A DNA stretch of 7,310 nucleotides. It comes from Deltaproteobacteria bacterium. Its GTDB lineage: Bacteria; Desulfobacterota; Desulfobacteria; Desulfobacterales; BuS5. The translations under genes were made by a program, and so were the position numbers. Shown piece by piece: positions 5,672 to 7,310 of the stretch (its first letter is position 1; every line of letters starts with the position of its first letter). Where the stretch lies: positions 1 to 7,310 of the forward strand of contig JAGGWL010000307.1 in NCBI GenBank assembly GCA_021157555.1, given 5' to 3'. The notes under the pieces were generated by a model that saw only the letters and a program-made list of their open reading frames with translations, was not told the origin of the DNA and did not search any database.

Positions 5672-7015
5672 TCATATAAAAAAATCTATTGATTTAACAA
5701 TGCGCTCCCAATGCTTAACCATGTATAAAGGGATTGAAAGAATTCTATCGTAAAATGAAAGCTTTTGCATGGAAAAACGAATTCCGAGCGGGCAGGAGGG
5801 GTTTTCTTTTAGAAAAAGACGCATGCTTTTCAGCGTTCCTGTTTTTCCGGACTTAACCTCAACAGGGTAAACTGTTGATCCTGATGTTACAAGATAGTCA
5901 ACTTCAGCATTGCTGCTTTTTGCGTCCCTTGCCCAGAAATATATATTTTTTTCTTCATACCAATTAATTGCTGCAAGGATTTCCTGCCCGACATACTGTT
6001 CTATGACACTGCCTAAATTTGCAGTCAAGAGATTGTCGTGAAACATTAATTCCGCACCTAATCCAAGTGATCTTTGCATCAGGCCAACATCAAGAAACAA
6101 TATTTTGAATTTTTTTTCATTTGTTTGAGCGCCAAGGGGGACTCCATGTCCTGATGAATGTACCACCCTGCTCAAGCATTGAGCTTCTTCCAAAAGCCAA
6201 AGGGCGTCTTTTAAATCACGTGATTGTACATTAGGATTGACGTGGGAATACTTATACCTCTCTCCAACCATACGTGGCGCTGATATGAAAACATCTTTAA
6301 GATATTTATGTTTTGCTGTCGATGAATACTTGGAAAAATCTGCCTGATATGTTTTAATAATAGATGTTTGAAGCATATTGATTTCTTCAGGGGAAATGTC
6401 TTTCAAATATTCTGAAACTACTCCCGGCATCCCCCCAATAAACAGGTACTTTCTGAGAAGTTTCTCAAGCTTCTTGTCATACAATGGGTCAATGTTTGAG
6501 CCAAGGTTTATGCTTGCCAGGTATTGTCTTAGTTTGTCAAATCCCAGTGCTCCCAGGAATTCATCAAATGAAAGCGGGCCCATAAAAAAAAACGTGATGC
6601 GGCCCACAGGCATCCTGAATTCATGGCTCCTAAAGGCAAATTCAACAAGAGAACCTGCTGCGATAACATGTAGTTCAGGAACTTTTTCATAGAAATAGCG
6701 CAATGCTACTATTGCCTTCGGACATTCTTGAATTTCATCCAAAAAAAGAAGAGTTTGCCCGGCCGTTATTTCGGATCCGGATAGCACGGAAATCTTTTCC
6801 ATAATTTCCTTTACATCAAGAGATTGAAAACACATGGAAAATTCAGGTTGCTCTTCAAAATTAAGTGCTACATAATTTTGAAAGGATACTTTTGCAAATT
6901 CGATTATGGAATACGTCTTTCCCACCTGACGGGCTCCTCTTACGAGTAGAGGTCGTCGTGAACGACTCTCTTTCCATTTAACCAGTTCCAGATCAATATC
7001 CCTTGTTATGTTCAT
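5672..7015 (-). CDS. AAA_14/DUF4143 family ATPase
   Basis: This is a stand-alone P-loop ATPase of the COG1373 type, found widely in bacteria and archaea, with no settled role. The AAA domain has Walker A GARQVGKT (27-34), Walker B LLFLDEIQE (89-97) and a sensor-like HVIAAGSLVEF (116-126). A GGMPGVV segment (194-200) leads into the DUF4143 C-terminal region. That region contains a PD-(D/E)xK-like pattern, AEVDYLV (E371, D373) with YPVEVKSG (E386, K388), so DNA handling or nuclease activity is possible but unproven. The 447-residue length is usual for the family and no frameshift is seen. The ATG at 7015 has only a weak ribosome-binding site: AAAGG lies 12 bases upstream. It reads in the same direction as the radical SAM gene, but 93 bases and a separate promoter part them, so an operon is unlikely. 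Such genes are often patchily distributed and mobile. Confidence 0.93.
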   Translation of the reverse strand: MNITRDIDLELVKWKESRSRRPLLVRGARQVGKTYSIIEFAKVSFQNYVALNFEEQPEFSMCFQSLDVKEIMEKISVLSGSEITAGQTLLFLDEIQECPKAIVALRYFYEKVPELHVIAAGSLVEFAFRSHEFRMPVGRITFFFMGPLSFDEFLGALGFDKLRQYLASINLGSNIDPLYDKKLEKLLRKYLFIGGMPGVVSEYLKDISPEEINMLQTSIIKTYQADFSKYSSTAKHKYLKDVFISAPRMVGERYKYSHVNPNVQSRDLKDALWLLEEAQCLSRVVHSSGHGVPLGAQTNEKKFKILFLDVGLMQRSLGLGAELMFHDNLLTANLGSVIEQYVGQEILAAINWYEEKNIYFWARDAKSSNAEVDYLVTSGSTVYPVEVKSGKTGTLKSMRLFLKENPSCPLGIRFSMQKLSFYDRILSIPLYMVKHWERIVKSIDFFI

Positions 7016-7057
7016 TATCTTTTTGTACCTTTTTTTGCAAATATGTATAAAAAATCA

Positions 7058-7085
7058 TTTACTGCAGTATACACAAGGGTATTAT
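7058..7085 (+). promoter_or_regulatory. Possible promoter for the 7120 reading frame
   Basis: TTTACT (7058-7063) and TATTAT (7080-7085) are 16 bases apart and match sigma70 consensus at 4 and 5 of 6 positions. They lie in the 104-bp gap between the divergent ATPase gene and the reading frame from 7120. The gap is AT-rich, so a chance match is possible. Confidence 0.3.
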
Positions 7086-7119
7086 TAGCAAAATTTGAAT
7101 AAAATACAAGGTAAAAATA

Positions 7120-7310
7120 ATGCAGATAGATTCAGATGTAACCGCGAATGGTTACAAATATTTAATGGTTCCCTATAGAGCCAATTTCAAAACGCCCCCT
7201 TTTGCCCGATCTCTGCGTCAGTCAAAAATTTTAATCCTCGAAATACTTAATGTATTCCTGTGGTTAAAATTTTTGTCTTCCTTGACCTCGAACAAAATTG
7301 AACATTTTGA
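7120..7310 (+). CDS. Possible short or disrupted gene, 3'-partial
   Basis: An ATG at 7120 follows AAGGT (7108-7112) at 7-base spacing, and its frame is open for 63 codons to the window edge. It begins MQIDSDVTANGYKYLMVPYR. From about codon 22 on, the codons lie within the palindromic repeat at 7187-7310, so the rest is repeat-derived and not likely to be native protein. It is either the first codons of a gene interrupted by the repeat, or chance. I recognise no family. Confidence 0.3.
   Translation, partial: MQIDSDVTANGYKYLMVPYRANFKTPPFARSLRQSKILILEILNVFLWLKFLSSLTSNKIEHF
7137..7156. promoter_or_regulatory. 7-bp inverted repeat
   Basis: TGTAACC (7137-7143) and GGTTACA (7150-7156) are perfect arms around GCGAAT. 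It lies early in the possible reading frame at 7120 and could be an operator or a small RNA hairpin. Its role is unknown. Confidence 0.3.
7187..7310. repeat. Large imperfect palindrome, cut by window edge
   Basis: The sequence is symmetric about position 7248.5. TCAAAA (7187-7192) pairs with TTTTGA (7305-7310), TTTTG followed by CCCGA pairs with TCGAACAAAA, CAAAAATTTTAA pairs with TTAAAATTTTTG, and AATAC (7242-7246) pairs with GTATT (7252-7256). The left arm may start further out, around GAGCCAATTT at 7178, with its partner beyond the window. The core shares a pattern with the 666-853 element (CAGGAATA...TATTTC and TTTTG(C/T)(C/T)CGATCT), so the two look like members of one repeat family. Confidence 0.75.

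Noticed and set aside
6378..6692. Plus-strand reading frame opposite the ATPase gene
   Set aside because: It is antisense to conserved ATPase sequence and has no recognisable domain.
7016..7119. Small RNA or tRNA gene in the divergent gap
   Set aside because: The gap is AT-rich with no cloverleaf or strong hairpin; only weak promoter-like hexamers are seen.

Overview
The window carries the end of a type I restriction-modification locus, followed by two unrelated genes on the opposite strand. Several palindromic repeat elements are threaded through and between the genes. The AT-rich DNA, the abundance of large imperfect palindromes, the 'GTAGGGGCGAA...GTTCGCCC' repeats and the orphan B12-dependent radical SAM gene together suggest an anaerobic, repeat-rich bacterium, possibly a Desulfobacterota (Desulfobacteraceae-like) member. 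That taxonomic guess is inference only; no RNA gene or other taxonomic marker is present.

Layout. (1) 2-700, plus strand: the 3' part of a RhuM-family gene, whose N-terminal third lies outside the window. (2) 666-853: a symmetric ~188-bp imperfect palindrome (MITE- or REP-like) that overlaps the end of rhuM and stops next to the hsdR ribosome-binding site. (3) 864-3971, plus: an intact 1035-codon hsdR of the EcoR124 (type IC) kind. It carries two short palindromic repeats inside its reading frame (about 1320-1349 and 1576-1600). (4) 4001-4035: a solitary copy of the end of the 666-853 element. (5) 4085-5578, minus: a B12-binding-domain radical SAM protein with no ATG start, preceded by a good promoter and a perfect 20-bp palindrome. 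(6) 5672-7015, minus: an AAA_14/DUF4143 ATPase. (7) 7016-7310: a divergent intergenic stretch, a possible short plus-strand reading frame from 7120, and a second large palindrome cut by the window edge.

How the genes work together. HsdR is the translocating and cutting subunit. It needs HsdM and HsdS, which are probably encoded upstream, left of the window. RhuM genes are commonly lodged between hsd genes, and this order (rhuM then hsdR, same strand) fits that pattern. The radical SAM and ATPase genes face hsdR convergently and show no functional link to it. There is no sign of a CRISPR array, tRNA or rRNA, or of a transposase gene that could move the repeats.

The most interesting features are the repeats: in-frame palindromic inserts in the nuclease domain of HsdR, a 30-bp inverted repeat (29/30 identical) bracketing hsdR, and two large palindromes that share an internal design.
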